DNA of 41,108 bases from a bacterium (GTDB taxonomy: Bacteria; Verrucomicrobiota; Verrucomicrobiia; Limisphaerales; UBA8199). Position numbers and translations under genes: made by a program. The DNA is taken from NCBI GenBank assembly GCA_021784555.1, contig JAJYHY010000024.1, positions 1 through 41,108 on the forward strand, in the 5' to 3' direction. Positions 40,363 through 41,108 of this stretch are shown here, piece after piece. Under the pieces are notes generated by a model that saw nothing but the letters and a program-made list of their open reading frames with translations, made no database searches and was not told the DNA's origin. Each line of letters opens with the position of its first letter. Within the stretch, counting starts at the first letter, position 1.

Positions 40363-41108
40363 ACCAATTCTCCTTTTCTTTTGAATTTGAACTCCGTCCA
40401 CGGTTTCCGCAACGACGGCCTGCCAACTCCGCGCCGGAGAACACGGCCTGCCTTGGTGCATCACGCACCGCTGCGAATCCCGAATCCATGCCATTTTCTT
40501 TTATGGGCCGAACATCGCCGATCCTGTCGGCTCAGTTGTCCGCAATTCTGGACAAAATGGATTTCGGGACGTCTGGGTATCTACCACCGCGTCATCGCGC
40601 CATCGAATTCAGCGCCACGGACCACCGGGAGTCCATGAACGTGCGAACGGCTCTTTTTTGGCGAGGGCTTGCAAGGGCGGTAGCAGGAAACCTGCCGGAA
40701 AACGGCCACCATCCGCTCAACGTCGTTCTCGCTAAAACCCAGGAAATCGACATCACGAGTTGGCGGTGCGGAAAGCCCTCCCAAAGCGTGAAGAGCGTTG
40801 CTCAAGCCGCTGGGCGTCCGCCTCCTAACGCGGTGAAGTATTTTGCCTTAATCCAGGTTCTGGAACTCGCCGGCGAAATCTCCCGGCTCTGCAAAATCCG
40901 CAACGCCGTTTATGAATACTGGCGCGGAAAGAACGCGGCCAAGTTCAAGCCGCGTTTTTCCCGGAATGGTCATCGCCGATGAAGACCACGGAAGACACTG
41001 AGCGTGAGCGCGGCAATTGATGGCGCTGGGCGCGAGGTAATTGAGGGAATGAGCTCTGGGCCTGCCTGCGCGGGGGGGGGTGACTTGGGCGGAGGGATGC
41101 TTGTTGTG
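40363..41108. other. Terminal region with gene remnants, no intact gene
   Basis: Apart from the nucleotidyltransferase-like trace at 40689-40766 there is nothing I can support. A + strand frame of 164 codons (40488-40982) is open but has no motif and an uneven composition. A run of nine G lies at 41072-41080. Confidence 0.4.
40689..40766 (-). pseudogene. Trace of AbiEii-like nucleotidyltransferase
   Basis: On the minus strand PPTRDVDFLGFSENDVERMVAVFRQV resembles the (R/P)xTxDLDLLGFG...RLxxVFRxI core of AbiEii/AbiGii-type toxins, which contains the catalytic acidic pair. Homology stops on both sides within a few residues. The frame has a stop 45 nt upstream of the TTG at 40805. It is probably the remnant of an abortive-infection or toxin gene. 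The match is short, so the identification is tentative. Confidence 0.35.

Noticed and set aside
40488-40982. 164-codon + strand frame near the window end
   Set aside because: It lacks any recognisable motif and covers the antisense nucleotidyltransferase trace; it could be real but cannot be supported.
1-41108. CRISPR arrays, insertion sequences or phage structural genes
   Set aside because: No regularly spaced repeats, transposase motifs or capsid/tail proteins were seen on either strand.

Overview
The window looks like a chromosome segment of a GC-rich verrucomicrobium, probably of the Pedosphaera/Limisphaerales type. That placement is an inference from gene content: a prepilin with the [25 protein letters not shown] leader, a Tat-exported Gfo/Idh/MocA oxidoreductase, DUF4058 and Uma2 proteins, a WYL regulator, and a diaminopimelate pathway typical of a Gram-negative wall. 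No rRNA gene is present.

Layout. 1-3739: a receiver/histidine kinase cut by the window edge, glutamate dehydrogenase, a small conserved protein and a WYL regulator. 3740-4773: an RNA-rich stretch with a structured, terminator-ended RNA candidate, then four tRNA-like genes with non-canonical loops, then a normal tRNA-Arg(TCT). 4855-7745: a decayed island made of a truncated tyrosine recombinase, remnants of a DNA phosphorothioation (dnd) locus in the order dndC-dndD-HerA-type ATPase-next gene, and a thioredoxin-like gene cut by the island. 7776-9739: aldo/keto reductase and SGNH hydrolase. 9911-15411: prepilin-like protein, galK, a secreted HAD phosphatase and the lysine/peptidoglycan operon dapF-dapA-dapB. 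15500-24328: Uma2 and DUF4058 proteins around a palindromic element, a Gfo/Idh/MocA oxidoreductase, a membrane protein, ComEC, and a convergent secretin lipoprotein. 24694-27199: a translationally coupled operon of an unknown exported protein, an ECF sigma factor and a zinc-finger anti-sigma factor. 27568-36196: HDAC-like deacetylase, class II fructose-bisphosphate aldolase, a TPR protein with PilB ATPase and MoeA, a secreted low-complexity protein and an M29 aminopeptidase. 36733-41108: a second mobile region with small cargo genes, a vsr remnant, a third recombinase start, tRNA-Arg(ACG), an intact tyrosine recombinase, an XRE regulator and a trace of an AbiEii-like nucleotidyltransferase.

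Two features stand out. First, the tRNA-like cluster (4105-4483): three members fold into complete cloverleaves with encoded CCA, yet all four carry G instead of T at T-loop position 55 and most lack the D-loop GG. Second, the three recombinase starts lie 70-80 nt from tRNA-Arg genes and share a leaderless promoter layout with the same ATACTGC in the same spacer position. The two tRNA-Arg loci have been used repeatedly for integration, and the defence genes brought in (dnd, vsr, possibly AbiE) are now mostly broken.

All assignments come from reading the sequence without database searches. Family names rest on recalled motifs, and folds were paired by hand.
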